Of a DNA stretch of 64,000 nucleotides, positions 33,132-43,830 are shown one piece after another (position 1 is the stretch's first letter; every line of letters begins with the position of its first letter). The notes under the pieces were generated by a model that had not been told where the DNA came from, searched no databases, and worked only from the letters and a program-made list of their open reading frames with translations. The translations under genes and the position numbers were made by a program. The stretch is from the NCBI RefSeq assembly GCF_010729665.1, contig NZ_AP022610.1, positions 3,720,001 to 3,784,000 on the forward strand, given 5' to 3'. This stretch comes from Mycolicibacterium madagascariense (GTDB lineage Bacteria; Actinomycetota; Actinomycetes; Mycobacteriales; Mycobacteriaceae).

Positions 33132-35366
33132 ATGACGGACGAGCCCGTTCCCGTCGGCACGCCCATCGACCTCGACAACTGCGCGCGCGAGCCCATCCAC
33201 GTCCCCGGCAGCATCCAGCCGCGGGGTGTGCTCGCCGTCGTGGACGAGCCCGACCTGCGCATTCGCCAGATCAGCGCGAACGTGGGCGACGTGCTGGGCA
33301 AGGCCCTCGACGACGTGCTCGGGCGGGAGCTATCGGTGCTCGTCGGCCCCGACCAGGCCGCTCGGATCCGACATGCGGCGTCGAACTTCAGCGACCTGCG
33401 CCAGCGCAACCCCCTGGACTTCGTCATCGACGTCGCGGGCGTACCGAGGGCGTTCGACGCGATCCTGCACCGCGAACCGGGCGGTTCGCTCGTCGTCGAA
33501 CTGGAGATCGCCTACGGCGAGCGCCCCTTCTCCTTCCCCAACACCTACCAAGCGGTCCGGACGTCGGTCGACGACCTGAACCGGGCCGACACGCTCACCG
33601 AGTTGTACGACACCACCGCCCGCGCCGTGCGCGACCTGACCGGCTTCGACCGCGTGATGGTCTACCGCTACGACCAGGACTACAACGGCGAGGTCGTCGC
33701 CGAGGCCAAGCGCGAGGACCTCAACTCCTTCCTCGGCCTGCACTACCCCGCCTCCGACATCCCGGCCCAGGCGCGTGCGCTCTACGAGAAGAACTGGCTG
33801 CGGCTGATCTCCGACGTCGCCTACACCCCGGTGCCGCTGGTGCCCGACATGGACCCCGACACCGGAGCGCCCCTCGACCTGACGCACGCGACGCTGCGCA
33901 GCGTGTCGCCGATCCACCTGGAATACCTGCACAACATGGGCGTGCACGCCTCCATGTCGATCTCGCTGCTGCGGCGCGGACGGCTGTGGGGGCTGATCGC
34001 GTGCCACCACTACGCGGGTCCGCACCTACCGCCCTACGGGAGCCGGGCCGCCGCCGAGTTCCTGGGGTCGACGCTCTCCCTGCGCCTGGTCGACCAGTTC
34101 GAGGACGACCGGCTGCGCGAGCGGCTGGCCGCCCAGGCGGTGCTGTCCACGCTGACGGCGGCCACGACGGACGACGGCACGCCCCTCACCACGTCCCTGC
34201 TCGGCGCACCCCACCTGCTGGACCTCGTCCGCGCCGACGGCGTCGTCGTGGCGCTCGCCGGGGAGTACCGGGAGTCGGGTTCGGTCCCACCGCCCGACGT
34301 CGTGGCGGCGGTCGCGGGCTGGGCGCGGAATAAGGGTGGGGACGTCGCCAGCACGGAATACCTGGCCGGCGACCTACCCGGGCTGGACCTCGACCCCCGC
34401 TTTGCCGCTGGTGCACTCGCGCTGAACCTGCCCGACGGGCAGTTCGTCGTCTGGTTCCGCAGCGAGGTGTTGCGCTCGGTCGACTGGGGCGGCGATCCGC
34501 ACAACAAGGCCATCGCCGTCAGCGAAGGCGACGACGTGCGCCTGAGCCCGCGCAAGTCCTTCGAGCGGTGGCGCGAGATCGTGCACCTGCGCAGCGAGCC
34601 GTGGTCGCGGACCGAGACCGAGTCCGCCGAGACGCTGCGCGGGCACCTCGTCGAGTCGCTGTACCGCCGGACGCGGGGCGCGCTGCGGATGGCCGAGACG
34701 ATGCAGCGCAGCCTGCTGCCCCAGTCCATCCCGACCCTCGCGGGCTGGCAGCTGTCCGCGCACTACGAGTCGGCGGCGGGGGGCCGCGTCGGCGGCGACT
34801 GGTATGACGCGTTCGTGCTGCGGGACGGCCGGTTGGCCGTGCTCATCGGCGACGTCGCAGGCCACGGCCTCATCGCGGCGGGCACCATGGCGCAGCTGCG
34901 CAACGTCCTGCGGGCGCGCCTGTTCAGCGGTGACGATCCCGCCACCGCGCTGACGAAGCTCAACGAGTTCAGCGAACACATGATGTCGCGCACCTTCGCC
35001 ACCGTCATCGCCGCGCGGATCGACCTCGAGTCCGGTCACGTGGAGGCCGCGTCGGCGGGCCACCTGATGCCGTTCATCACCAACGCGTCCTCGGCCGTCT
35101 CCGCACCGATCCGGTTGTCGTCGCCGATCGGGGCGCGCGGACGCACGCACCATCTGAGCACCTTCACCATCGAGCCGGGCCACGGGTTGGTGATGTACTC
35201 CGACGGCCTGGTGGAACGCCGCCACGCGACGATCGACGACGGCCTCGACCGGTTGGCCGAGACACTGGGCGGCGCGAGTGACGCGTCCGCGTCGTGGATC
35301 TCGACGGCCATGGCCTCTGGCGACACCGACGACGACGTCACCATCGTCACGCTCCGTCGCCTCTGA
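33132..35366 (+). CDS. Bacteriophytochrome photoreceptor fused to SpoIIE/PP2C phosphatase
   Basis: This 744-residue protein has a complete phytochrome photosensory core. The PAS domain has Cys17 in LDNCAREPIHVPG, the biliverdin-attachment site of bacteriophytochromes. The GAF domain has the chromophore Asp209 in YPASDIP, His262 in SPIHLEYLHNMGV and the His in ACHHY near 292. The PHY domain has the tongue motif PRKSF at 473-477. Residues about 520-744 are a SpoIIE-type PP2C phosphatase with metal-binding Asp556 (RVGGDWYD) and Asp574 (GDVAGHG), and DTDDDVTIVTLR at the end. It should turn red/far-red light into serine/threonine dephosphorylation. No haem oxygenase gene lies nearby. No clear ribosome site was seen. 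Confidence 0.93.
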   Translation: MTDEPVPVGTPIDLDNCAREPIHVPGSIQPRGVLAVVDEPDLRIRQISANVGDVLGKALDDVLGRELSVLVGPDQAARIRHAASNFSDLRQRNPLDFVIDVAGVPRAFDAILHREPGGSLVVELEIAYGERPFSFPNTYQAVRTSVDDLNRADTLTELYDTTARAVRDLTGFDRVMVYRYDQDYNGEVVAEAKREDLNSFLGLHYPASDIPAQARALYEKNWLRLISDVAYTPVPLVPDMDPDTGAPLDLTHATLRSVSPIHLEYLHNMGVHASMSISLLRRGRLWGLIACHHYAGPHLPPYGSRAAAEFLGSTLSLRLVDQFEDDRLRERLAAQAVLSTLTAATTDDGTPLTTSLLGAPHLLDLVRADGVVVALAGEYRESGSVPPPDVVAAVAGWARNKGGDVASTEYLAGDLPGLDLDPRFAAGALALNLPDGQFVVWFRSEVLRSVDWGGDPHNKAIAVSEGDDVRLSPRKSFERWREIVHLRSEPWSRTETESAETLRGHLVESLYRRTRGALRMAETMQRSLLPQSIPTLAGWQLSAHYESAAGGRVGGDWYDAFVLRDGRLAVLIGDVAGHGLIAAGTMAQLRNVLRARLFSGDDPATALTKLNEFSEHMMSRTFATVIAARIDLESGHVEAASAGHLMPFITNASSAVSAPIRLSSPIGARGRTHHLSTFTIEPGHGLVMYSDGLVERRHATIDDGLDRLAETLGGASDASASWISTAMASGDTDDDVTIVTLRRL

Positions 35367-35550
35367 GCGGACGCCAGCGAGGGCGCCGGCGAGGTCGCAA
35401 TCGTGCGATGAACGGCCCCGAGCGTTTGCCGTTTTCCTTTGCCACAATCGCCCGGCCGCGCACTTACTAGGCCGATGCACCAGGAGTCCGTCGGTATTTC
35501 TGGGCATCTGCACGATGGTTGTCGGCGCAGAGCGGGCCTAGCCTGCTGAC

Positions 35551-35823
35551 ATGCCGCCTATCGTGACCATCGCTGCGGACATCTCGGAAACCCTTGGACG
35601 GCACGGCTTTGGACGCGATGCGCCATCGGTCCGACGCGCCCGTGCCCAGAGCGGGTCCCGTGGCGTCCCCGCGGGAGCTCCTCGCGTCGTGGCCGTGACC
35701 GGCACCCCAGCCGCCGTCACCGACCGTCGTCCGGGTGGTCGCCGGGGTTTGCCAGAGCTCGTGCGTCTCGGCGCCAACGCATGTGCCGCCAGCGTGACAG
35801 GCGGCAGTGAGGTTCACCGATGA
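35551..35823 (+). CDS. Possible small basic protein upstream of the StrR-like gene
   Basis: This frame of 90 codons ends with TGA overlapping the ATG of the following gene (ATGA), as real coupled genes do here. It occupies most of the 453-bp gap between the phytochrome and StrR-like genes. However, its third-position GC is lower than that of its neighbours, no ribosome site is visible, and I recognise no domain. The rest of the gap (35367-35550) shows no gene. This may be non-coding. Confidence 0.25.
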   Translation: MPPIVTIAADISETLGRHGFGRDAPSVRRARAQSGSRGVPAGAPRVVAVTGTPAAVTDRRPGGRRGLPELVRLGANACAASVTGGSEVHR

Positions 35824-36887
35824 CGACGATCGACAGACCCCAGCCGACCCCTCCGATGACCGCACTCGGATCCATTCCCCCGCTGCACGTCGCCGGCCTC
35901 GCCGACCTCGGTGTCACGTCGGGCGCCCCCGAGCTCGTCGAGATCGCGTCCCTGCGCGTCGGCGACTCGCCGCGCACCAGCGGTGAGGACCCCGAGCACA
36001 CCGCCCTGCTGATCGATTGCCAGACACCGCTGCCGCCGATCCTCGTGCACCGCGCCACCATGGAGATCGTCGACGGGCTGCATCGGGTGCAGGCCGCACG
36101 GGCCAAGGGCCAGACCATGATCGAGGCCGTACTGCTGGACGGCTCGCGCGAGTCGGCCTTCGTGGTGGCCGTCGCGGTCAACCTCGGTGACGGTCTCCCC
36201 CTGTCCCTGGCGGACCGTCGGCAGGCCGCAGCCCGCATCGTGCACAGTCATCCGCACTGGTCGGATCGTTCGATCTCGCGGTTGGTGGGCCTGTCGGCGA
36301 AGACGATCCGGACCATCCGCGGCCACTCCGACCAGGTTCCCGTCGTCGACAGTCGAACGGGCCGGGACGGGCGGGTCCGGCCCATCGACTCGGCGGCCGG
36401 CCGCAGGGCTGCCGCCGAATACCTTGCCGCGCATCCCAAGAGCTCGTTGCGCACGGTCGCCAAGCACGCCGGGATCTCGCCGAACACCGTGCGGGACGTC
36501 CGCAACCGGCTCAGCCGCGGTGAGGACCCCGTCGGGTGTGCGAACCGGGCGAGGCGGGCCACCGGGCGGCCCCCCGCCACCCAGAGCCGGTCACCCGCCG
36601 GGGCGTCACACGTGGGCGCGGAGCCGTCGATGTCGGTGCGCCCGCTGCTGGCATCGCTGTCCCGGGATCCCGCACTGCGCATGTCGGATTCCGGCCGAGA
36701 GCTGTTGCGCTGGTTGCACCTTCACGCCGTCGAGGACGTCGACGTAGCCGCTCTGATGGCCGCGACGCCGCGCCACCGCCAGGCTCAGCTCGCCGAGATC
36801 GCGGCGCGCTGCTCGGTCAACTGGTCGGTCATCGCACACAAGATGTCTCCGCACACGAGGGCCCGCGCGCACCAGATGGAGGACTGA
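35820..36887 (+). CDS. StrR-like regulator with ParB-N domain and helix-turn-helix
   Basis: This 355-residue protein has an N-terminal ParB-like nuclease-fold domain with PPILVHRATMEIVDGLHRVQAARAKG near residues 72-97. A DNA-binding region follows with two HTH-like segments (DRSISRLVGLSAKTIRTIRGHS near 150 and SSLRTVAKHAGISPNTVRDVRNRL near 205). The arrangement is that of StrR/NovG, pathway activators of aminoglycoside and aminocoumarin clusters, and not of chromosomal ParB. No antibiotic biosynthesis genes are in the window. It may have been recruited to control something else, perhaps the two small genes downstream. Confidence 0.8.
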   Translation: MTTIDRPQPTPPMTALGSIPPLHVAGLADLGVTSGAPELVEIASLRVGDSPRTSGEDPEHTALLIDCQTPLPPILVHRATMEIVDGLHRVQAARAKGQTMIEAVLLDGSRESAFVVAVAVNLGDGLPLSLADRRQAAARIVHSHPHWSDRSISRLVGLSAKTIRTIRGHSDQVPVVDSRTGRDGRVRPIDSAAGRRAAAEYLAAHPKSSLRTVAKHAGISPNTVRDVRNRLSRGEDPVGCANRARRATGRPPATQSRSPAGASHVGAEPSMSVRPLLASLSRDPALRMSDSGRELLRWLHLHAVEDVDVAALMAATPRHRQAQLAEIAARCSVNWSVIAHKMSPHTRARAHQMED

Positions 36888-36904
36888 CGAGGGAGGAGGA
36901 TCAC

Positions 36905-37120
36905 GTGCTCACCGCACTGCGTTCGGCGATCGCCGCGGTCGGCCTCTGCCTCGGCAGCGTCGGCGCCGTTGCGGCCGCCTCCTGGATCGGCGGCTTGGAC
37001 GGGCCGCACCCGACCCGCGTGCCCCCCGCCCCACCCGCAGGCGACGTGTACCGGCACGGCCACTGCCTCAGCTGTCCCGACGACGGCCTCGCGCCCATGA
37101 AGCCCTTGAGGAATCCATGA
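36905..37120 (+). CDS. Small exported or membrane-anchored protein
   Basis: The protein has 71 residues from GTG 36905, preceded by GAGGGAGGAGG, one of the strongest ribosome sites in the window, and 17 bp after the StrR-like gene. The N-terminus has a hydrophobic helix (SAIAAVGLCLGSVGAVAAASWI), then a Pro-rich linker and HGHCLSCPDDG, a CxxC that could bind metal or form a disulfide. It is probably cotranscribed with the StrR-like gene. No known family is recognised. Confidence 0.6.
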   Translation: MLTALRSAIAAVGLCLGSVGAVAAASWIGGLDGPHPTRVPPAPPAGDVYRHGHCLSCPDDGLAPMKPLRNP

Positions 37121-37159
37121 CGACACCATGCACGACCTCTCCCTAGATCGGCACACTGC

Positions 37160-37486
37160 ATGAAACCCCTTGGCCGACAGTCCGACTACGAACCACCGCG
37201 GGAATCGTTCGTGGCCGTCTACGTCGACCGCAGTGCGACTCCCGACGTCGTGCGCGCAGCGGCCGCGTGCGTGCCGCTACCGTCGGGCATCGAGTGCGCC
37301 ACGGTCGACGACACCCTCTTCACCGAGACGTTCGACTGCCGGGTCGTGGTCTACCTCGTGGGTGACTTCGAGCCCGCGGCCGGCCCACCCCTGGCGCGAC
37401 GCTACGCGGCGGAGCTCTCCGGGATCCTCGGCTGCCCCGCCTATGCCTTGAACGACCTGCTCCGGGTCGACCCCCCGCCCGAGTAG
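37160..37486 (+). CDS. Hypothetical protein of unknown function
   Basis: The protein has 108 residues from ATG 37160. The sequence is compact and soluble (ESFVAVYVDRSATPDVVRAAAACVPLPSG, then DCRVVVYLVGDFEPAAGPPLARRYAAELSGILGCPAYALNDLL), with alternating predicted strands and helices that suggest a small alpha/beta domain. No motif allows a function. It lies 39 bp after the small exported protein and may belong to the same transcript. Codon use agrees with the neighbours, which supports a real gene. Confidence 0.6.
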   Translation: MKPLGRQSDYEPPRESFVAVYVDRSATPDVVRAAAACVPLPSGIECATVDDTLFTETFDCRVVVYLVGDFEPAAGPPLARRYAAELSGILGCPAYALNDLLRVDPPPE

Positions 37487-37597
37487 GCAGCGGCGCGGCG
37501 GGACCTTGCGCGTCGGCGCGAAGGGCGTCATCGTGGGACGCGACGTCCGCTGCTCCTGCCCAGAGTCGGCGACACCGACGAGGGAACGACGGGGACC

Positions 37598-38944
37598 ATG
37601 CGAAGTCGCGACGACCGGCGGCCGGTGGTGTGTGGCGTCGACGTCGGCAGCACCAACGTCAAGGTCCTCGCGCTGGATGCCCGCGGCGTCGTCGTCGGGC
37701 GTCGCTCGCAGGCGACGCCCCGGTCGGCAGTCGACGCCGCCGTCGATGCCCGCGCACTGCTCGTCGCGATCGAGGACATGGTCGTCGACGTCTGTGCCGA
37801 CCGCTACGTCGTCGACGCGGTCTGCGCCGCGGGGGTCGGCGAGGACGGCATCCTGGTCGACGACGACCTGACCCCCATCACGTCGGCGCTCGCGTGGTTC
37901 GACCCGCGCCGCGCCGCCGTGTTCGCCGACCTCGCCGGGCGGTTGACGCCGCATCCGAATTCCTGCGTGGCCGACGACGCCGCCCGCACGATCGTCGGCT
38001 GGCGGTGGGCCGTCGACCAACCCGGGGCGGCCCGGGCGCGGTCCTGGCTCGCGCTGACCGACTACGCCGCCAGCGCGTGGGCCGGCACCACGTTCATGAG
38101 CGACGGCCTGGCCGCCCGCACCGCGGCGTGGGACGGGCGCACCCGTCGCTGGGTCGAGGAACGCGTCGCGCTCGGCATCGGCACGGCGGCGCTGCTGCCG
38201 CCGGTCCGCCGGGCCGGTGACGTCGTCGGTGGCGTGGTCTCCGATCGGCTGTCCCGCGCGGGGGTCATCGGCGACGACGCCGTCGTCGTCGCGGGTGGGC
38301 ACGACCATCCCATCGGCGGCTGGGGGGTCCACCAGATGGACGACGGATCGGTCCTCGACTCGATGGGCACCGCGGAGATCGTCGTCGCACAGTCGCCCGC
38401 GCCGTTCCTCGAACGCAGTGCCGACGTCGACGTGGCGCCGGGCATCCTGTCGACGGGCACGACCGTGCTGAGCGTGGAGGAGCTCGCCCGCAACGTCGCC
38501 TGGGCCGCCCGCGACGCCGAGGTCGGGGCCGCGATGAACGCCCTCGTCGCCGGCGATCGGGAACCCGACGAGTTCCTGCACCACCCGGTGTTCGTCCCCG
38601 GCACCCGCGGCGGCGGGCTTCCGACGTACACCGGTGATGCGCCCGCCGCGGCGCTCTCGCGGGCCTCCTCCGTGCTGGGCGCCCTCGCCGCGAGCGGTGA
38701 GCTCGCCCTACGGCGGATCGGCGCGCAGCTGCCGTCGGCGGCCCGCGTCTACAGCGCGGGCGGCTGGTCGCGCTCCCCCGGGTGGATTGCCATCAAGGCC
38801 ACCGTGACTCGTCGCGAGGTCACCGTCATCCCCGAGCCGCAGGTCACCGCGACCGGGGCCGCGCTGCTTGCCGCGCGGGCCATCGGCTGGGATCCCTCGC
38901 CGTCGGTGGCGCTGGGGATGGCCGCCGAGATCTCCGCGGTGTGA
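37598..38944 (+). CDS. FGGY-family carbohydrate kinase
   Basis: This 448-residue protein has the actin-like ATPase fold. The N-terminal phosphate loop CGVDVGSTNVKVLALDARG is at about residues 12-30. The C-terminal adenosine region has RVYSAGGWSRSPGWIAIKA near 390 and PQVTATGAALLAARAIG near 420. The catalytic Asp is probably in AGVGEDGILVDDD near 80-88. The substrate would be a pentose, polyol or similar sugar. It has no transporter or isomerase neighbour, so the pathway is unknown. It converges with the L,D-transpeptidase gene, 11 bp apart. Confidence 0.85.
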   Translation: MRSRDDRRPVVCGVDVGSTNVKVLALDARGVVVGRRSQATPRSAVDAAVDARALLVAIEDMVVDVCADRYVVDAVCAAGVGEDGILVDDDLTPITSALAWFDPRRAAVFADLAGRLTPHPNSCVADDAARTIVGWRWAVDQPGAARARSWLALTDYAASAWAGTTFMSDGLAARTAAWDGRTRRWVEERVALGIGTAALLPPVRRAGDVVGGVVSDRLSRAGVIGDDAVVVAGGHDHPIGGWGVHQMDDGSVLDSMGTAEIVVAQSPAPFLERSADVDVAPGILSTGTTVLSVEELARNVAWAARDAEVGAAMNALVAGDREPDEFLHHPVFVPGTRGGGLPTYTGDAPAAALSRASSVLGALAASGELALRRIGAQLPSAARVYSAGGWSRSPGWIAIKATVTRREVTVIPEPQVTATGAALLAARAIGWDPSPSVALGMAAEISAV

Positions 38945-38955
38945 CGCCGAAACCC

Positions 38956-39771
38956 TCAGTCCTGCACGATCACCGGGTCGCCGACGTCGACGGTGTTGAA
39001 GTACCACTCCGCGTCCTCGGGGCTGAGGCTGATGCACCCGTGGCTGACATTCTCGTAGCCAAGGGAATTGAGCGCCCAGGGTGCCGAATGGACGTAGAGG
39101 CCGCGGCCGGTGATGCGCACCGCCCAGTCGACGGTGAGCAGGTATCCATCGGGCGCGTCGGTGGGGATGCCGACGCTGCTCGAATCCATCGTCACCGAGC
39201 GGTCCTTCGACAACACGGTGTAGGTCCCCGTCGGCGTCGGATAGTCCGGTCGGCCCATCGACGCGGGGAACACTCCCGGTTCACCCCAGTGCGGCCGATG
39301 GTGGGGAGCGGGCAGCGACGACGGTGGCCCCGCGTCGACGCCGTCGATGCTCACCGTGAAGGTGTGCTGCGACAGGCTGGCGACGCCGATGACGGCCGGA
39401 CCGGTCTCGAAGTTGGTCGCCAGCCCGCCCATCGACAGCGCGACGGTGGTGTGGGCGGGCCAGAACCGATCCGGAACCCATTGCGCCACAGTGTCGTCGA
39501 GCCATTGGAAGCTGCCCGTCATCGGGGGCACCGTGCGCACGTCGAGTGCGCGTTCGGCCGCGCGGCGATCGACGACCGCCGTTCTGAACGTCACCACGAC
39601 GGGATGCGCGACCCCCACCACCTCACCCCGCGTGGGCGCCACCGAGGCGATCGCGAGGTGCGGCGCCTGGCTCGCCGCGGCCGTGCCGACGGCGGGCGGG
39701 CTCGCCACCATCCCTGCGACGAGCACGATCGCCGCGAGTACACACCTGCCGACCTGGCGCATGACTTCCAT
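38956..39771 (-). CDS. Secreted L,D-transpeptidase (YkuD domain)
   Basis: The protein has 271 residues from ATG 39771. A second ATG three codons later is also possible. A Sec signal peptide (to about residue 33) is followed by an Ig-like domain (VAPTRGEVVGVAHPVVVTFRTAV, then PPMTGSFQWLDDTVAQWVP), the usual layout in mycobacterial Ldt proteins. The catalytic YkuD domain has a His (YVHSAPW) and SHGCISLSPEDA near residue 245 with the nucleophilic Cys. It forms 3-3 crosslinks in peptidoglycan or links proteins to it. The carbapenem sensitivity of such enzymes is known for the family. Confidence 0.93.
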   Translation of the reverse strand: MEVMRQVGRCVLAAIVLVAGMVASPPAVGTAAASQAPHLAIASVAPTRGEVVGVAHPVVVTFRTAVVDRRAAERALDVRTVPPMTGSFQWLDDTVAQWVPDRFWPAHTTVALSMGGLATNFETGPAVIGVASLSQHTFTVSIDGVDAGPPSSLPAPHHRPHWGEPGVFPASMGRPDYPTPTGTYTVLSKDRSVTMDSSSVGIPTDAPDGYLLTVDWAVRITGRGLYVHSAPWALNSLGYENVSHGCISLSPEDAEWYFNTVDVGDPVIVQD

Positions 39772-39893
39772 CTCTCGTCTCGGTCACCGCCGGATGTCGG
39801 TGAGGCCAGCACGCCATTCCGATGCCCCACTGCGGCATGGCTTCTCGATGAGGGGTTCCCCGCGTCCCCGGGTACGCGAGGAGGACGGGCGAG

Positions 39894-40451
39894 CTAGGCG
39901 TCGGGGCCGGGCATGATCGGCTGGCCGGAGACCGGGGCGCCCTCGGCCGGCGGGCGGATCGGATCCCCCTTGCCGCTGAAGCCCCCCGCCATGTCCACCA
40001 GCGGAGCGCCCACGGGGAGCGGAGCTGCCACGGGCAGAGGCGCTGCCGCGGGGATCGGCGCACCCAGCGGAACGGGAGGCGCGAGGGGAAGCGGTGCTCC
40101 CAGCGGTACGGGAGGGGCGAGCGGAACGGGTGGCACGACGGGCACGGGAGGCGCGACGGGAAGCGGCCCCGGCAGTGCCATGGGCACACCCGCCATGTCG
40201 GCGATCGGCGCCGCGCACCCGCCGGCGACCGGTGCCGCGGCCCCGCCAGCGGCTGCGGCGGCTGCGCCCGCTCCGCCACCGGCCGCAGCGGGCGCAGCAC
40301 CCACCTCGCCCGCCGACGTCTCCAGACAGGCGTGAGCGCCACCGGTGATCAGCGGAGCGGCCCCCGCGATCGGGGACAGCGCCACGGCGAAGACGTACAA
40401 CCCAGCCCCGGCGACGACCCCTCCGGTGATGACTCGCTCTACGATCGTCAT
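39894..40451 (-). CDS. Secreted Pro/Ala-rich repeat protein
   Basis: The protein has 185 residues from ATG 40451, which follows AAGGAG at 9 bp. A methionine 18 bp upstream is less well placed. A hydrophobic signal sequence (VITGGVVAGAGLYVFAVALSPIAGA) is followed by two Cys separated by an Ala/Gly run, then a long Pro-rich region with imperfect repeats of the type PPVPLGAPLPLA. Mycobacterial secreted Pro-rich proteins of this type are cell-wall associated, but no enzyme domain is present. It lies between the L,D-transpeptidase gene (same strand) and the PGRP amidase gene (divergent). Confidence 0.75.
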   Translation of the reverse strand: MTIVERVITGGVVAGAGLYVFAVALSPIAGAAPLITGGAHACLETSAGEVGAAPAAAGGGAGAAAAAAGGAAAPVAGGCAAPIADMAGVPMALPGPLPVAPPVPVVPPVPLAPPVPLGAPLPLAPPVPLGAPIPAAAPLPVAAPLPVGAPLVDMAGGFSGKGDPIRPPAEGAPVSGQPIMPGPDA

Positions 40452-40587
40452 TGACGTTGGCTCCTTCATTCGCGTAAGACATTTCGCCCCACCCAGTCAC
40501 CGGACTGAGTGCTCGAAAGGCCGCCGCTCGACGACCGCGTCAATTATCAGCACCTCGAATGATCTTGCGCCATGGCCGTGTTGAAGA

Positions 40588-40624
40588 CGTTTCCAAAAGG
40601 TGACGTCGCAGACGTTTGGAAACG
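40588..40624. promoter_or_regulatory. 10-bp inverted repeat in a 358-bp divergent gap
   Basis: CGTTTCCAAA and TTTGGAAACG are perfect arms 17 bp apart, and the spacer holds GACGTC. It lies in the 358-bp gap between the Pro-rich protein (minus) and the amidase (plus), about 185 bp before the amidase start. It could be an operator for either gene. The rest of the gap shows no gene, only a small CAGTC/GACTG stem at 40494-40507. Confidence 0.5.
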
Positions 40625-40809
40625 GCAGACCCCGTCGCGACCGTCGGGTGCCACCAACCACTCGGGCAGCTCCGTCCCAGCCGACGAGGACGTGCGAGAG
40701 GGGTCTCCCACCAGGGGATTTGCCACTCACTCACCAGCCGGATCATGCCGTTGCGAGAGCGGCGGCGAGTCGCGTTGGTCGACCGCTCATCACGGGTTAC
40801 CTTGGCGCA

Positions 40810-42012
40810 GTGGACCGTCGGTGCGTGTGCAGTCAGGCTGCGCCGACGTCGCGTCGTAACCTTCTGAAGGGCCTCGTGGCCGCCCCCCTACTGCTCGGCG
40901 CCGGCGCCCTCGCAGCACCGCGCGCGACGGCCGACACCGCGCTGTCGAGCGCGTTCAGCGTGACGGGCCAGAACCCGACGATCATCAACCGCGCCGAATG
41001 GGGTGCCGACGAGTCGATGCGCCGCGGAGCGCCCTTCTACGACAAGGGAATCAGGGCCGGGATCGTCCACCACACGGCCACTACCAATGACTACGCACCG
41101 ACGGATTCGGCCGGCACCGTGCGATCGATCTACGACTACCACACCCGCACGCTGGGGTGGGGCGACATCGCCTACAACGCACTCGTCGACAAGTACGGCC
41201 AGGTGTTCGAGGGCAGGTACGGCGGGATGACCCGGGCCGTGCAGGGCACCCACACCGGCGGGTTCAACCAAAACACCTGGGCCGTGGCCATGATCGGCAA
41301 CTTCGACGAGATGGCTCCCACCCCGGCGCAGCTGCGTGCGGTGGGCCTGCTGTTCGGTTGGCGTCTGGCCATGGACGACATCGACCCGAAGGGGTCGGTA
41401 CAGCTGACCTCCGAGGGTGGGCCCTACACGCGCTTCGCCCAGGGCGAGACCCCGACGCTGGCGACGATCTTCGCCCACCGCGACGTCGGCCCGACGGCGT
41501 GCCCCGGTGGCCTCGGATACGGCTGCCTCGACCGCATCCGGGACACCGCCGCGCACTTCGACAAGCCCGCCAGCTCGGCCGATCTCGCCGATTCGATGCG
41601 TGGCACTGCGATCTACACGCGGTGGCAGGCGATGGGCGGCATGGCGGGGGCGCTGGGAGCCCCGACGTCTCCGGAGACCCCGGGTGCGGGGTCCGCCCGT
41701 TACGTCACCTTTGACAAGGGGGCGATGTACTGGTCTCCGTCGACGGGGGCGGCGCCGGTGACGGGAGCCATCTACGATGCCTGGGCGACACTGGGTTTCG
41801 AACGCGGCGCACTCGGACTGCCCACCAGCGGCGAGATCCAGGAACCGCAGTGGATCGGGCAGAACTTCCAACACGGCACCCTCAACGTCGACCGTGGAAG
41901 CGGTCTGGTGACCCGGGTGATGGACGGCATTCCCGTCACGTTGCCGCCGCCGTCGCCCGACGGACCACCCGTGCAGCTCGAACGGTTCTCTCCTGCCCGC
42001 AACCGCGTCTGA
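40810..42012 (+). CDS. Tat-exported PGRP/N-acetylmuramoyl-L-alanine amidase with LGFP repeats
   Basis: The protein has 400 residues from GTG 40810, chosen because the twin-arginine signal TSRRNLLKGLVAAPLLLG then sits at residues 13-30. The open frame goes further upstream without signal-like sequence. The PGRP/amidase_2 domain (about residues 55-255) has zinc ligands in AGIVHHTAT, IFAHRDVGP and TACPGG. The C-terminus has two LGFP repeats (AGALGAPTS and RGALGLPTS) that bind cell-wall arabinogalactan-linked structures in related proteins. It should cut the stem peptide from peptidoglycan. The layout resembles M. tuberculosis Rv3811. Confidence 0.92.
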   Translation: MDRRCVCSQAAPTSRRNLLKGLVAAPLLLGAGALAAPRATADTALSSAFSVTGQNPTIINRAEWGADESMRRGAPFYDKGIRAGIVHHTATTNDYAPTDSAGTVRSIYDYHTRTLGWGDIAYNALVDKYGQVFEGRYGGMTRAVQGTHTGGFNQNTWAVAMIGNFDEMAPTPAQLRAVGLLFGWRLAMDDIDPKGSVQLTSEGGPYTRFAQGETPTLATIFAHRDVGPTACPGGLGYGCLDRIRDTAAHFDKPASSADLADSMRGTAIYTRWQAMGGMAGALGAPTSPETPGAGSARYVTFDKGAMYWSPSTGAAPVTGAIYDAWATLGFERGALGLPTSGEIQEPQWIGQNFQHGTLNVDRGSGLVTRVMDGIPVTLPPPSPDGPPVQLERFSPARNRV

Positions 42013-42039
42013 CCCGTCTTCCGCCCGTTTCCCCGGCGC

Positions 42040-43791
<1,752 letters not shown>

Positions 43792-43830
43792 TCATAGCCG
43801 GATCAAAGATGTTCGTGTCACAGTGGAGGC

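Noticed and set aside
35467..35865. Minus-strand 132-codon frame in the phytochrome to StrR gap
   Set aside because: No ribosome site, odd composition, and it overlaps the StrR-like start.
35820..36887. Chromosome-partitioning parB
   Set aside because: No parA is adjacent and the HTH arrangement fits StrR/NovG regulators better than ParB.
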